Shown here in pieces: positions 53,576-63,370 of a stretch of DNA of 64,000 bases; the first letter of the stretch is position 1, and each line of letters opens with the position of its first letter. The notes beneath the pieces are model-generated. The model saw nothing but the letters and a program-made list of their open reading frames with translations. It ran no database searches and had not been told where the DNA came from. The translations under genes and the position numbers were made by a program. Origin of the DNA: Opitutales bacterium (GTDB taxonomy: Bacteria > Verrucomicrobiota > Verrucomicrobiia > Opitutales > Coraliomargaritaceae); contig JABBCA010000061.1 of assembly GCA_018607135.1 (NCBI GenBank), forward strand, positions 1 to 64,000, in the 5' to 3' direction.

Positions 53576-55231
53576 TTATTCGGGCTTCTTGAAGCGGCGT
53601 GCGGGTTTTGCACCTGGTTTGGGAGCAGGTTTGAAGTCGCGATTGCCGCCTTCTTTTGGGCCGCTAAATTTATTTTTCTTTTTGAATGGACGTTTGGGTG
53701 CACCGCCGCGGTCTTCGTTCCAGCCACCGCCGCCATTGCCTCGGTTGCCGCGATCGTCATTCCAACTGCCGCCACCGCCGCCACGATTGCCGCGATCGTC
53801 GTTGCCTCGGTTGCCGCCGCGATTTCCACCACGGAAGCCGCCTTTCTTTTTGTAGCCACCCTTGCCGCCGCCCTTGGGGCCGCCGCTGCGTGGTTGGTCT
53901 GTGTAGGGCTCGCGGTCTTCTTGGATTTCTTCGCCCTCGCGGTTGTCGTCTTTACCAAGCAGGTCAAACAGTGCACTGGCGATGTCGGTCGGTGTATGAC
54001 CGTTGTCTAGCAGGCGATCGACGAGATCGTCGTGGCGATTGTAGTCGCCGTTTTCAAGGCGCTCGCGCACTTGGTTGAAGACACGGTCTGCTTTGCGGCC
54101 TTCGACATCCTCAAGGGATGGGATCTGCATGCGGCGCACGACTTGACGTGTGTAGCGCTCAATCGCTTCGAGACGATAGATATCGCGACCATACACAAAA
54201 GTGATCGATTTTCCGGAGCGTCCTGCACGACCCGTGCGTCCGATACGGTGCACGTAGTCTTCTGGATCGTAAGGAAGGTCGTAGTTGAAAACGATGTCGA
54301 TGTCGTCGATGTCGAGACCACGAGCAGCGACGTCAGTCGCGACGAGGAGCTCTACGCTGCCGTCTTTAAAGCGCTTGATGACGCGCTCGCGGTTGGCTTG
54401 TGTAATGTCTCCGTGGATACGGTCTGCGATGTAACCGCGAGCAGCGAGTGCTTCGGTGGCATCTTCAACCATTTGCTTGGTGTTACAGAAGACGATGCCA
54501 CGTGGGTTGGTTTCAAGGTCGAGTAGACGACTCATGACTTCGATCTTCGAGCGATTGCGCACTTCGTAGTATGTCTGATCAATGGTGTCCACTGTCAGCG
54601 CTTTGCGCTCGATGGAGATCTGACGTGCCTTGTGGCTGAAGTTTTTGATCAGTCCTTCAACGCCGCGATTCATTGTTGCGGAGAAAAAGAGTGTCTGACG
54701 ATCCTCCGACATGTCGCCAAGGATGACTTCCATGTCTTCGCGGAAGCCCATGTCGAGCATGCGATCCGCTTCGTCGAGAATGCAGAGTTTAATGGACTCT
54801 GTGCGCAAAGTTTTGCGGCGCAGGTGGTCCATGACGCGGCCTGGTGTGCCGACCACGATGTGGGCACCTTTGCGCAGTGCGCGCATTTGGCGATCAATTG
54901 GCGCACCACCATAGACTGGAATCGCGACGAATCCTTTGAGGGCCGAAGCTAGACGATGAATTTCTTCGCAGACCTGCACCGCGAGTTCCCGTGTTGGGCA
55001 GAGCACGAGCACTTGGGTCTCTTGTAAATCGATGTCGATCATGTTCAGCGCAGGTAGTCCGAAGGCTGCGGTCTTACCAGAGCCCGTTTGTGAAAGGCCG
55101 ACAATGTCGCTGCCTGCGAGTGCTACCGGGATCGTCTCCGCTTGAATGGGTGAAGGCGACTCGTAGCCGAGGCGTGAAATACCTTCAATAAGCTCTGCGC
55201 GCAGGCCGAGGTCTGTAAATTTTGTGTCCAT
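53576..55231 (-). CDS. deaD: DEAD-box RNA helicase, DeaD/CsdA-like
   Basis: This 551-residue DEAD-box helicase has [31 protein letters not shown] and [16 protein letters not shown], then an extra region (about 355-440) reminiscent of DeaD/CsdA with [21 protein letters not shown] 120-residue Gly/Arg/Asp/Asn-rich tail follows ([20 protein letters not shown]) and ends in a Lys/Pro-rich stretch. CsdA-type helicases help ribosome assembly and mRNA decay at low temperature. It is 230 bp from the RhlE-like gene. Confidence 0.92.
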   Translation of the reverse strand: MDTKFTDLGLRAELIEGISRLGYESPSPIQAETIPVALAGSDIVGLSQTGSGKTAAFGLPALNMIDIDLQETQVLVLCPTRELAVQVCEEIHRLASALKGFVAIPVYGGAPIDRQMRALRKGAHIVVGTPGRVMDHLRRKTLRTESIKLCILDEADRMLDMGFREDMEVILGDMSEDRQTLFFSATMNRGVEGLIKNFSHKARQISIERKALTVDTIDQTYYEVRNRSKIEVMSRLLDLETNPRGIVFCNTKQMVEDATEALAARGYIADRIHGDITQANRERVIKRFKDGSVELLVATDVAARGLDIDDIDIVFNYDLPYDPEDYVHRIGRTGRAGRSGKSITFVYGRDIYRLEAIERYTRQVVRRMQIPSLEDVEGRKADRVFNQVRERLENGDYNRHDDLVDRLLDNGHTPTDIASALFDLLGKDDNREGEEIQEDREPYTDQPRSGGPKGGGKGGYKKKGGFRGGNRGGNRGNDDRGNRGGGGGSWNDDRGNRGNGGGGWNEDRGGAPKRPFKKKNKFSGPKEGGNRDFKPAPKPGAKPARRFKKPE

Positions 55232-55740
55232 TGTATCGTTGTGTTCGCCCGTTGACCGGAACGATTGCCGATACTTGAGCTCATGATGAAAGCGCCTGTA
55301 TTAGTTGTGGCCTTTCGTTGAGTGAGGCGGAGGGCTTTGACAGGTCATTGTCGGATGACAAGGTTTAAATTAAAGCCATTGGGTCTGTAGCGCTAAATAG
55401 TGGTGTCAGATAATCCTTAAAAGGGTAGTCAGAAGACAGGATTGTTCAGAATTGAACGTGAACGATTTACGAAACTTGTGGCGTCGCCAAAATGGCGAGG
55501 TGCTGAGATTCCATAAACACTTCGCGGTCAGGGACTGACTCCTGTTTTCTGAATGGCTTCGCTCTCTACGGCAGACCTTCGCCGGACTCCTGTATCTAGC
55601 CTTGTTTAAATCGAGAGATTGGCGACTTTTCTGCAACTTAGTGGGGGAGCGCTAATGCGTTCCCCCACTAAGTTACGAATATCCGATGGCAGGGAGACTT
55701 TGTCCTTGATTCAAAGTTTACAGGCTTAATATGCAGAGGG
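55232..55740. other. 509-bp intergenic region with strong palindrome
   Basis: No gene was recognised. A 14-bp perfect inverted repeat, AACTTAGTGGGGGA (55636-55649) and TCCCCCACTAAGTT (55661-55674) with an 11-base spacer, sits 67 bp before trhO. It has no T-run on either side. Elsewhere the region has only weak dyads such as GGCGTCGCCAAAATGGCGAGG. Confidence 0.6.
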
Positions 55741-56577
55741 ATGTCCGATACATGGAAAATAGCCGCCTTTTATCATTTCACTGAATTGCCCGACCGCGAT
55801 GAGTGGGCGGAGCGTATGGTAGATCATGGTCTTAAGGTTGGCCTTCGTGGCACAATTATTTTCGCTCCAGAGGGCGTCAATTCGACTTGCGCGGGGTCTG
55901 TCGAGGCGGTGGACACGACCATTGCGCTACTAAAGTCCGACCCTCGTTTCGAGGTGATGGAGGTGAAATATTCTTTCGCGGATTTTAATCCATTTCCAAA
56001 ATTTAAGGTGAAGAAAAAGCCTGAGATTGTGACTTTTCGTCAAGAAGGTGCGGATCCGCGCGCTGATGTGGGCACTTATTTGGAGCCCGAAGAATGGAAC
56101 GATCTGATTTCCGACCCAGATGTGATCACCATTGATACTCGTAATGACTACGAGGTTGAGGTTGGGCAGTTTAAGGGCGCGATGAATCCCAAAACGGACG
56201 ACTTTACCGAGTTTGCCAAGTTTGTGGATGAGCATCTTGCCTCACATAAGGATAAGAAAATTGCGATGTATTGCACTGGCGGGATTCGTTGTGAACGCTC
56301 GACTGCGTATTTAAAGCAAAAAGGGTTTGAGAACGTCTACCATTTGAAGGGTGGGATTTTGCGCTACATCGAAATCATGCCAAAAGACAAAAGCTTGTGG
56401 GAAGGGGATTGCTTTGTGTTTGATTACAGAGTCGCGGTGGATCACGACCTGCAGCCTGCCAAATGGAAAATCAATCCAGAGACGGGTGACCCTGAGCGGA
56501 TGAACGACGAGGAAATTGAGAAAATTGCTGAACGCCGACGTAGTGGAGCGATTTTTAAGAAACCGTATACGGTGTAG
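55741..56577 (+). CDS. trhO: tRNA uridine(34) hydroxylase TrhO (rhodanese family)
   Basis: This 278-residue protein has the UPF0176/TrhO N-terminal domain (AAFYHFTELPDRDEWAERMV, GLRGTIIFAPEGVNST) and a C-terminal rhodanese domain (TIDTRNDYEVEVGQFKGAMN; catalytic cysteine in MYCTGGIRCERSTAYL). TrhO hydroxylates U34 of certain tRNAs in an oxygen-dependent step toward 5-methoxyuridine or 5-carboxymethoxyuridine. The ATG follows AGAGGG. Confidence 0.93.
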   Translation: MSDTWKIAAFYHFTELPDRDEWAERMVDHGLKVGLRGTIIFAPEGVNSTCAGSVEAVDTTIALLKSDPRFEVMEVKYSFADFNPFPKFKVKKKPEIVTFRQEGADPRADVGTYLEPEEWNDLISDPDVITIDTRNDYEVEVGQFKGAMNPKTDDFTEFAKFVDEHLASHKDKKIAMYCTGGIRCERSTAYLKQKGFENVYHLKGGILRYIEIMPKDKSLWEGDCFVFDYRVAVDHDLQPAKWKINPETGDPERMNDEEIEKIAERRRSGAIFKKPYTV

Positions 56578-56817
56578 GAAGAACGGCAAGTCAAGGGCAG
56601 GAATGTCTTTACTCCTGTAGTTTGAATACGAAAAGCCTCACTGATGCGAATGGGCGAGGCGATCTGGCGAGTTTGCGTCACGGTTTGACAGTTAATTTAT
56701 CTGAGCACTGTTAACTACTAGAAGTAGCAGGTGTTGACAGCTAATTAGCGCTGAGCGATATTCATAGTTTACTTATATGCTCAGTTTATTCAGCATTGTA
56801 TTTCCCCATTCCCCACT

Positions 56818-57486
56818 ATGAATCGTTTCCCCCTATTTATCCCCACTCCAAAACGTGTGCAGCCTCGCTCCACACGCGGTTTTACGCTTATCGAATTGTT
56901 GATGGTGATCGCAATTATACTGATTTTAGCAGGCATCACATTTGGTATTTCTCGTGGAGTGTATAATGCTCAAGCGCGTGCAAAAGCGAAGGCAGAATTG
57001 GCAACGATTTCACAAGCAATTGAGCAGTTTAAGCTCCAGTATGGGGACTATCCATGGCATGATTCCGGAGGAGCCTATCCGAATACCAGTGGTGAAGTCA
57101 CCAACACCATGCTTATGTATGCATTGACAGGCCGTCTAAAAATGGAGCGTCAGAGTAACGGCACCGTTACGGTGGACCTCATCAATCGTAGTTTAAACAA
57201 TTCGCAGGTGAAGAAAAATCCTAGTTTTATAGATCCCACAAAGTTTTCCACCAGTGGCACGTCAGACGACCCAGAGGCCTTTTTGGATCCTTGGGGTAAT
57301 CCTTATCGCTACTGGTATAAATGGGAGAATTCACCGAACAGTTGGGATGTTTTTGGGTTTCATCTCTACTCGATTGGAGCAGATTCTAAAGAGAGTCGTG
57401 ACGGCCTAGACGAGCCTAGCGGTGTGATGGACGCAAGTTACCGTGACGCGCAAAACAATATCGATAACATATACGCAGGAGAATAA
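56818..57486 (+). CDS. Type II secretion pseudopilin, GspG-like
   Basis: This 222-residue pseudopilin has a prepilin leader cut after G (STRG/FTLIELLMV), with Phe1 and Glu5 and a hydrophobic helix. The C-terminal half has the GspG-type PWGNPYRYWYKWENSP, followed by FGFHLYSIGADSKESRDG, so it looks like the major pseudopilin. It is the first of five pseudopilin genes in one direction. It overlaps nothing but is followed directly by the next start (stop 57486, ATG 57487). Confidence 0.88.
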   Translation: MNRFPLFIPTPKRVQPRSTRGFTLIELLMVIAIILILAGITFGISRGVYNAQARAKAKAELATISQAIEQFKLQYGDYPWHDSGGAYPNTSGEVTNTMLMYALTGRLKMERQSNGTVTVDLINRSLNNSQVKKNPSFIDPTKFSTSGTSDDPEAFLDPWGNPYRYWYKWENSPNSWDVFGFHLYSIGADSKESRDGLDEPSGVMDASYRDAQNNIDNIYAGE

Positions 57487-58074
57487 ATGAAACAGACTAT
57501 TTACAAAACACGTGCTTTTACACTCATTGAACTGTTGATGGTGATTGCCATCATTGGTATTTTAGCGGGTATTTTGATACCGACTGTTGGGGCAGTCAGA
57601 AAGCAAGCCAATATCGCGGCATCGAAGGCTCAGCTTTCAAACTACGTGACTGCGATTCAAATGTTTAAAGGCGAGTATGGTTACTTTCCGACGTTTGGTA
57701 AGTCGGCAACGGGTGACAGTATTGAGATCTCATTGAAGACTGATTCCGCTAGCTTCATTGAGACGTTGTCGGGGCGTGATGCCTCTGGAGCTAAAAGTTC
57801 TGGAGATGGTAACCGTCGACAAATCTCATTTCACAGCTTTTCAGAGACTGAATTCCTACTGGATTCCAGTGATAACGTTGATCCCACTAAAATTGCGGAT
57901 CGGTTTAACAATACAAATATTGTAATCGTAATTGACGCAAATGGAGATGGTGTGGTGAAGCCTTCTCCCCAGTCGACCGCCTTGTCAGTTCCTTCAAATG
58001 GAATCCGCACGAACGTGACTGCGTATGTGGACGAAGGCGATGACGGTTCTCCAGCGTATTCACTTTGGGATTAA
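57487..58074 (+). CDS. Type II secretion pseudopilin, GspG/H-like
   Basis: This 195-residue protein has a short leader and the motif KTRA/FTLIELLMVIAIIGILAG with Glu5. The body is hydrophilic, with AQLSNYVTAIQMFKGEYGYF and an IDANGDGVVKPSP loop that could bind calcium. It follows the first pseudopilin with zero spacing and is separated by nine bases from the third. Confidence 0.85.
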   Translation: MKQTIYKTRAFTLIELLMVIAIIGILAGILIPTVGAVRKQANIAASKAQLSNYVTAIQMFKGEYGYFPTFGKSATGDSIEISLKTDSASFIETLSGRDASGAKSSGDGNRRQISFHSFSETEFLLDSSDNVDPTKIADRFNNTNIVIVIDANGDGVVKPSPQSTALSVPSNGIRTNVTAYVDEGDDGSPAYSLWD

Positions 58075-58083
58075 TTTTTTAAA

Positions 58084-58800
58084 ATGTCTGCTGTCATGAA
58101 TTTTAGAAAACAAGCATTCACGCTTATTGAACTGTTGGTAGTCATCAGTATCATACTCATTGCGTCATCAATCATCTTTATTGGTGGCGGAGGAGGCGAT
58201 GGCGCAGCCTTAAGTTCATCGCAGCGTATTGTTTCTGGAATTGCTCAGGGTGCACGAGGCCAGGCGATCTTGAAGAATGCGGAAACCCGTTTGATCATTC
58301 ACAACGATCCTTCCGAGTTGGATAAATATCGTCGTTTTTTTGGCATCGTCTATTGGGGCACCGACAGCGACGGAAATGAAGGCTGGTTGGCGGCTACCCA
58401 AGGCACATACCTGCCGGAAGGTATTTACTTTGATGCAGCTACGAGTGCGAACGTCAACAGCTCAACTTGGGCCACTACCAACGAACTTCGATTGGACTAC
58501 CCGCGAATCAAAGTAGGAGCGAACACCAGTTTGACGGACGGTGGAGGCAGTGAAAGCTATTACTATTATGGTTTTAACAGTAACGGCACCTCTTCCAATT
58601 CAAATGCTTATTTAGTTTTAGCAGCAGGCACCATGATTCCCAATAGCGGTGCCACCCAAGTGGATCGAATTGCAGTCGACTCTGACCAAGAAGCATTGCG
58701 TGCAGGTATGATATTTAGAAGGGCTGGAACCACGACTGCTGTTAATGAGCCGAGTGCGGTTCCTGCAAGTGGGGGTAGCAGCAGCACTGAAATTAAATAA
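58084..58800 (+). CDS. Pseudopilin of Verru_Chthon cassette D type
   Basis: This 238-residue pseudopilin starts MSAVMNFRKQAFTLIELLVV with processing after the alanine and Glu5 kept. In order and type it resembles the 'cassette protein D' of the Verru_Chthon gene cassette (a set of four PilD-substrate proteins A-D described from Verrucomicrobium and Chthoniobacter). The mature domain is rich in Ser/Gly/Asn/Tyr (SESYYYYGFNSNGTSSNSNA). The assignment to cassette letter is tentative. Confidence 0.75.
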   Translation: MSAVMNFRKQAFTLIELLVVISIILIASSIIFIGGGGGDGAALSSSQRIVSGIAQGARGQAILKNAETRLIIHNDPSELDKYRRFFGIVYWGTDSDGNEGWLAATQGTYLPEGIYFDAATSANVNSSTWATTNELRLDYPRIKVGANTSLTDGGGSESYYYYGFNSNGTSSNSNAYLVLAAGTMIPNSGATQVDRIAVDSDQEALRAGMIFRRAGTTTAVNEPSAVPASGGSSSTEIK

Positions 58801-58819
58801 TTTCTAGAAATCTATTAAC

Positions 58820-59497
58820 ATGAAAAAACGTATTATCACTTCTTTAACCTCTCGCTCAGGCTTCAGTATGATCGAAGTCGTCTTAGCGATCGGTATTTTC
58901 TTGGTTACGGTGCTCGCGCTTGTCGGTTTACTCGGACCGACGCTGCAGTCTGTAGATGAAGTCGAAAAAACGGACGAAGTTTCATCGATCGTGAATACCT
59001 TAAACGCATTTTTGCAGAACTCGCCAGATATTGCGCCCGGAGGCTCTAAGTTTAATGCTATCTATTCAGCAGTTGCAGCTGGTGGCGAAGCGACGGTCTT
59101 TATCTTTCGCTATTACGATGATACTGCGACCGGCACTGGTAATGCCCCTGTGGTTCGCATCGCTGTAGGCTTCAATACGGGAGAAGGTGTGAACGCTGGG
59201 TCGGAAGTGGATCAATCACTCTTTGCGGATGCGGCGGGCCCGATCTACCGTGCTGTTTTGTCTGCCTCTTCCGTGACTCCCGAAACATTGCGCTCCGCGG
59301 TGCGCAATGGTGTCGGTATTTATACTCTAGCTCAAACAGATGTGGCCAATTACCCAGAGGGCTATTTTGCGATGGAAGTTCGTATATTCGCAGAAGCGCC
59401 CCCAGGGCCTCAAGGAACGTTTACCAGTGCCACCAATTTAACCACATTGAACGATGAGGAACCTATTTTTACCTATAACACAGCGGTAGTCCGTTAA
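58820..59497 (+). CDS. Pseudopilin of Verru_Chthon cassette B type
   Basis: This 225-residue protein has leader MKKRIITSLTSRSG/FSMIEV, with Glu5 and a membrane helix (LAIGIFLVTVLALVGLL). The FSMIEVVLAIGI form is typical of minor pseudopilins such as GspI or the Verru_Chthon B protein. The mature part is mixed alpha/beta (EVDQSLFADAAGPIYRAVLS, YPEGYFAMEVRIFAEAP). It begins 19 bp after the previous gene. Confidence 0.75.
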   Translation: MKKRIITSLTSRSGFSMIEVVLAIGIFLVTVLALVGLLGPTLQSVDEVEKTDEVSSIVNTLNAFLQNSPDIAPGGSKFNAIYSAVAAGGEATVFIFRYYDDTATGTGNAPVVRIAVGFNTGEGVNAGSEVDQSLFADAAGPIYRAVLSASSVTPETLRSAVRNGVGIYTLAQTDVANYPEGYFAMEVRIFAEAPPGPQGTFTSATNLTTLNDEEPIFTYNTAVVR

Positions 59498-59506
59498 TTT
59501 TTTGCC

Positions 59507-60427
59507 ATGAAAACTTCAAACAAAATGAATCGCCGTTTCTCTAGAAAAGCGTTCACGCTGATCGAAATCATGGTGGCTACGGTGATCATGGTGATTCTCG
59601 TTGGCTTAGTGGTTCAAATTACCAGTGAAGTGCTTAAGGTTTGGAATCGCTCTTCAGGCAAGCTTTCCGCCAATGCGGAAGCTCGAATTGCCATGGACTT
59701 GCTGACTCAAGATTTAGAGACGGCCGTTTTTCGCAATAATGGTCAGCAATGGTTGCGAGTGGAGGCCCCGCGCGATCCTGGAGGTGATTACACCAATCAG
59801 ACGGTTGCTTTGAAATTGTTTACGCCAGCCTTGGACCGCCCCAAGGTGGATTCAGGAGGGAATCCGATTCCCGGTGACATCTGCGCGGTCGGCTATCGCC
59901 TAGCCTTCAAGCAGTCTTATAACAGTGGGCCAAACGTATATGCGTTGTATCGTAAGGTGGTAGACGCTCGGTCGACCTTTAATAACTACTTGGGCTCTGC
60001 TTCAGACTCATCGAGCCCACAGACATCCCTTGGAGCTAGTTCCAGTGCAGATTGGTCTGAAATTGGAGCGGGAAGCATCACCGACAACGAAAACTACTTG
60101 GTGAGCAATATTGTCGAATTTAAAGTGATTTTGTATGAAGATGATGGCACGTTAACTGCCGTCACACCACTCAATGCGGATGCTAGCGGTAACGTAACCC
60201 AGACGTATGCGTATGGAGGCATTGCGGACGGTGCTGGCGTATTGGGAACAGACCCATTGAGGTATGCTGATGTTGTGTTGACCGTGATTTCTGATGAGGG
60301 CTTGAAGTTGTTGGAGCGCTTTAACGATGTTGGCTCCTTTGAGGGCTACTCGGATGCCGATGCGATTGTTGCAGAATATGGTGACGTGTTTACTCGGCGC
60401 GTGAATTTTCTAGCGCGGCCATTATAA
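59507..60427 (+). CDS. Pseudopilin of Verru_Chthon cassette C type
   Basis: This 306-residue protein has the leader MKTSNKMNRRFSRKA/FTLIEI with Glu5, and a helix (MVATVIMVILVGLVVQITSE). Its size and form agree with GspJ-like or Verru_Chthon C proteins, which have a longer C-terminal domain (LAFKQSYNSGPNVYALYRKV, YADVVLTVISDEGLKLLERF). It ends the cluster. The large A protein that would complete a Verru_Chthon cassette is not found downstream before eno. Confidence 0.75.
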   Translation: MKTSNKMNRRFSRKAFTLIEIMVATVIMVILVGLVVQITSEVLKVWNRSSGKLSANAEARIAMDLLTQDLETAVFRNNGQQWLRVEAPRDPGGDYTNQTVALKLFTPALDRPKVDSGGNPIPGDICAVGYRLAFKQSYNSGPNVYALYRKVVDARSTFNNYLGSASDSSSPQTSLGASSSADWSEIGAGSITDNENYLVSNIVEFKVILYEDDGTLTAVTPLNADASGNVTQTYAYGGIADGAGVLGTDPLRYADVVLTVISDEGLKLLERFNDVGSFEGYSDADAIVAEYGDVFTRRVNFLARPL

Positions 60428-60719
60428 TTTAGAGCCTTCTTATGGTCGCTCGACCGTCGTTCAGTGTGAGTTTGCTTTCATTTAAGCTTAGCATCGCTGA
60501 TGCGGATCGATGCATTACCTGAGGCAATTTCGCTATTTTCGAGTAAGCCATTTCCCTAGGAGATATTGTTTACATCCGTAATATCTACTAAATCAATCTG
60601 ATGTTTGAGTCCGCTTAAATCGCTTGTGACGTCATTGGCATTGATCGTTAGACTGTTTAACCCGAACTATGCAAACGGACTTTCTGAGCAATAGGATTCA
60701 ATTTTTAAGTTTCTCTATA

Positions 60720-60760
60720 TCAGGCACATTTCTAATGCGATTCATTAGGAATGTGCCTGA
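60720..60760. repeat. Long palindrome downstream of the pseudopilin cluster
   Basis: An 18-bp inverted repeat with one mismatch, TCAGGCACATTTCTAATG and, reversed, CATTAGGAATGTGCCTGA, with a five-base loop. No T-run. It may be a transcript end or an interspersed repeat. The rest of the 461-bp gap (60428-60888) has no recognisable gene. Confidence 0.6.
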
Positions 60761-60834
60761 TTGACAAGTAATTACGGAAGCCAAAATCTTGTTCGGGGAA
60801 CGCCTTTGTATAGTTTGGGTTCAATTGATCGCAC

Positions 60835-60870
60835 AAAAAAGCCCGATGGTTTCCCGTCGGGCTTTTGTTT
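60835..60870 (-). terminator. Bidirectional terminator between the pseudopilins and eno
   Basis: GCCCGA (60841-60846) and TCGGGC (60857-60862), with A-run on the left and T-run on the right, so it can work in both directions. It lies about 20 bp after the eno stop on the minus strand. Confidence 0.9.
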
Positions 60871-60888
60871 AAACTATTCTAAGCGGTC

Positions 60889-62181
<1,293 letters not shown>

Positions 62182-62546
62182 TTATTTTCTAGTTGAGAGG
62201 ATTCCTGGTCTCTACACGTCTTAACCTGTGCGGATATTGGAACAAGGAAGCTGTTGTTGTGCATGCTATCCGCTAGCTGTCAATGATTCCTGAATAAGGA
62301 GGCTTTATGATTTAGAAGACCGATGCTTATTGATAAGTATAGCTAATTTTTATGCAACTTGGGATTAGCTGGCAGGGGGCGAAGCGGTTTTACGATTTCG
62401 AGCGAACGAAGCGAAGTAGGACAGGGTTTATCCCACGACCTGTGTGAATGCGAAGACTCGTAGGTCGAGGGATGAAGCCTCTCCTGCAAGAATATGAACA
62501 CTTTGTGGGTCGTATAGGTTACCAGAGTTGCCCTAGATGGAAATTT

Positions 62547-62580
62547 AAAAAAGCACAGGTCGCATGACCTGTGCTTTTAC
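62547..62580 (-). terminator. Bidirectional terminator after the TPR-like gene
   Basis: AAAAGCACAGGT (62549-62560) and ACCTGTGCTTTT (62567-62578) form a perfect 12-bp stem with a 6-base loop and A/T runs at both ends. The rest of the 436-bp gap to eno (62170-62605) holds no recognised gene. Confidence 0.9.
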
Positions 62581-62605
62581 TGAAGTGATGATTGATGACA
62601 ACTGA

Positions 62606-63286
62606 CTACTGACGTTGATGCATTGCGAGACGTTGCTGCCAAGCCCCTGCGTGTGTCATCTCGTTGATTTGAGCGAGTAAGCTTTCAAACTCTTCGTTGC
62701 GTCCAGCGACATCGGCATCAATGGCAAGGTGGTAAGCCGCTTCGGCGCGCGCTGACTCTGGCAGGCTACCGTCGGCGACGATTGCGTTGAGTTTTGCGAG
62801 ACCCTCGTCTTGCTTGTCTGAATTGTAGAGTGCGAAGGCCTCACCGAGGGCTGCGCGGCCTGCGAGAATGTTGTCACTGAGTGAACTGCTTGCAATTATG
62901 TAGAGCTCAAGTGCGGTTGAGTAGTCTTCTGCTTGGTATGCTTCATCGGCTGCAGTGAGTGCCGCCAAGCCGCCGAGTGCTTTGTTGGAATTGGCTTTTG
63001 CAAAGTCTGCGAGCGTGCCTGCTGTTTGTGCGGCTGCGTAGTCGGCCTGAAGTGCTTCGACAGCGTGATCCTTATACATACGCATGCCGTTGAAGGCGAT
63101 GATGAGCAATGCGAGCACGGTGATGCAGGCGGAAATGAAGCCCTTATTCTCCATCCAATACATGCTGATACGATCTTCGATCGAGATATCAACTGAGTCT
63201 TCAAGGTCGACGAGGTTGCGCTCATCTACTTGCTGATCATCCGGAAGGGTTGGGTTTTTGATTTTGTTTTTCTGTGGGCGGTTCAT
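62606..63286 (-). CDS. TPR-like inner membrane protein, YfgM-like
   Basis: This 226-residue protein has an acidic cytoplasmic N-terminus (about 1-48), one membrane helix (FISACITVLALLIIAFNGM, about 50-68) and a helical periplasmic region with TPR-like repeats: DYSTALELYIIASSSLSDNI, LAGRAALGEAFALYNSDKQD, ARAEAAYHLAIDADVAGRNE. That is the build of YfgM, which works with SecYEG and PpiD, but the sequence is diverged. It is followed on the same strand by the terminator at 62547. Confidence 0.65.
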   Translation of the reverse strand: MNRPQKNKIKNPTLPDDQQVDERNLVDLEDSVDISIEDRISMYWMENKGFISACITVLALLIIAFNGMRMYKDHAVEALQADYAAAQTAGTLADFAKANSNKALGGLAALTAADEAYQAEDYSTALELYIIASSSLSDNILAGRAALGEAFALYNSDKQDEGLAKLNAIVADGSLPESARAEAAYHLAIDADVAGRNEEFESLLAQINEMTHAGAWQQRLAMHQRQ

Positions 63287-63370
63287 GAAATGAAATGGCT
63301 GATGGGTAATATGTAATGACTAATGTATTCGCTATTTGTAATTAAGAATTATATTTTGCGGCGTAGCCGC

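Noticed and set aside
53562-54078. Plus-strand frames opposite the DeaD-like gene tail
   Set aside because: They mirror the Gly/Arg-rich repeat codons and have no start signal or domain.
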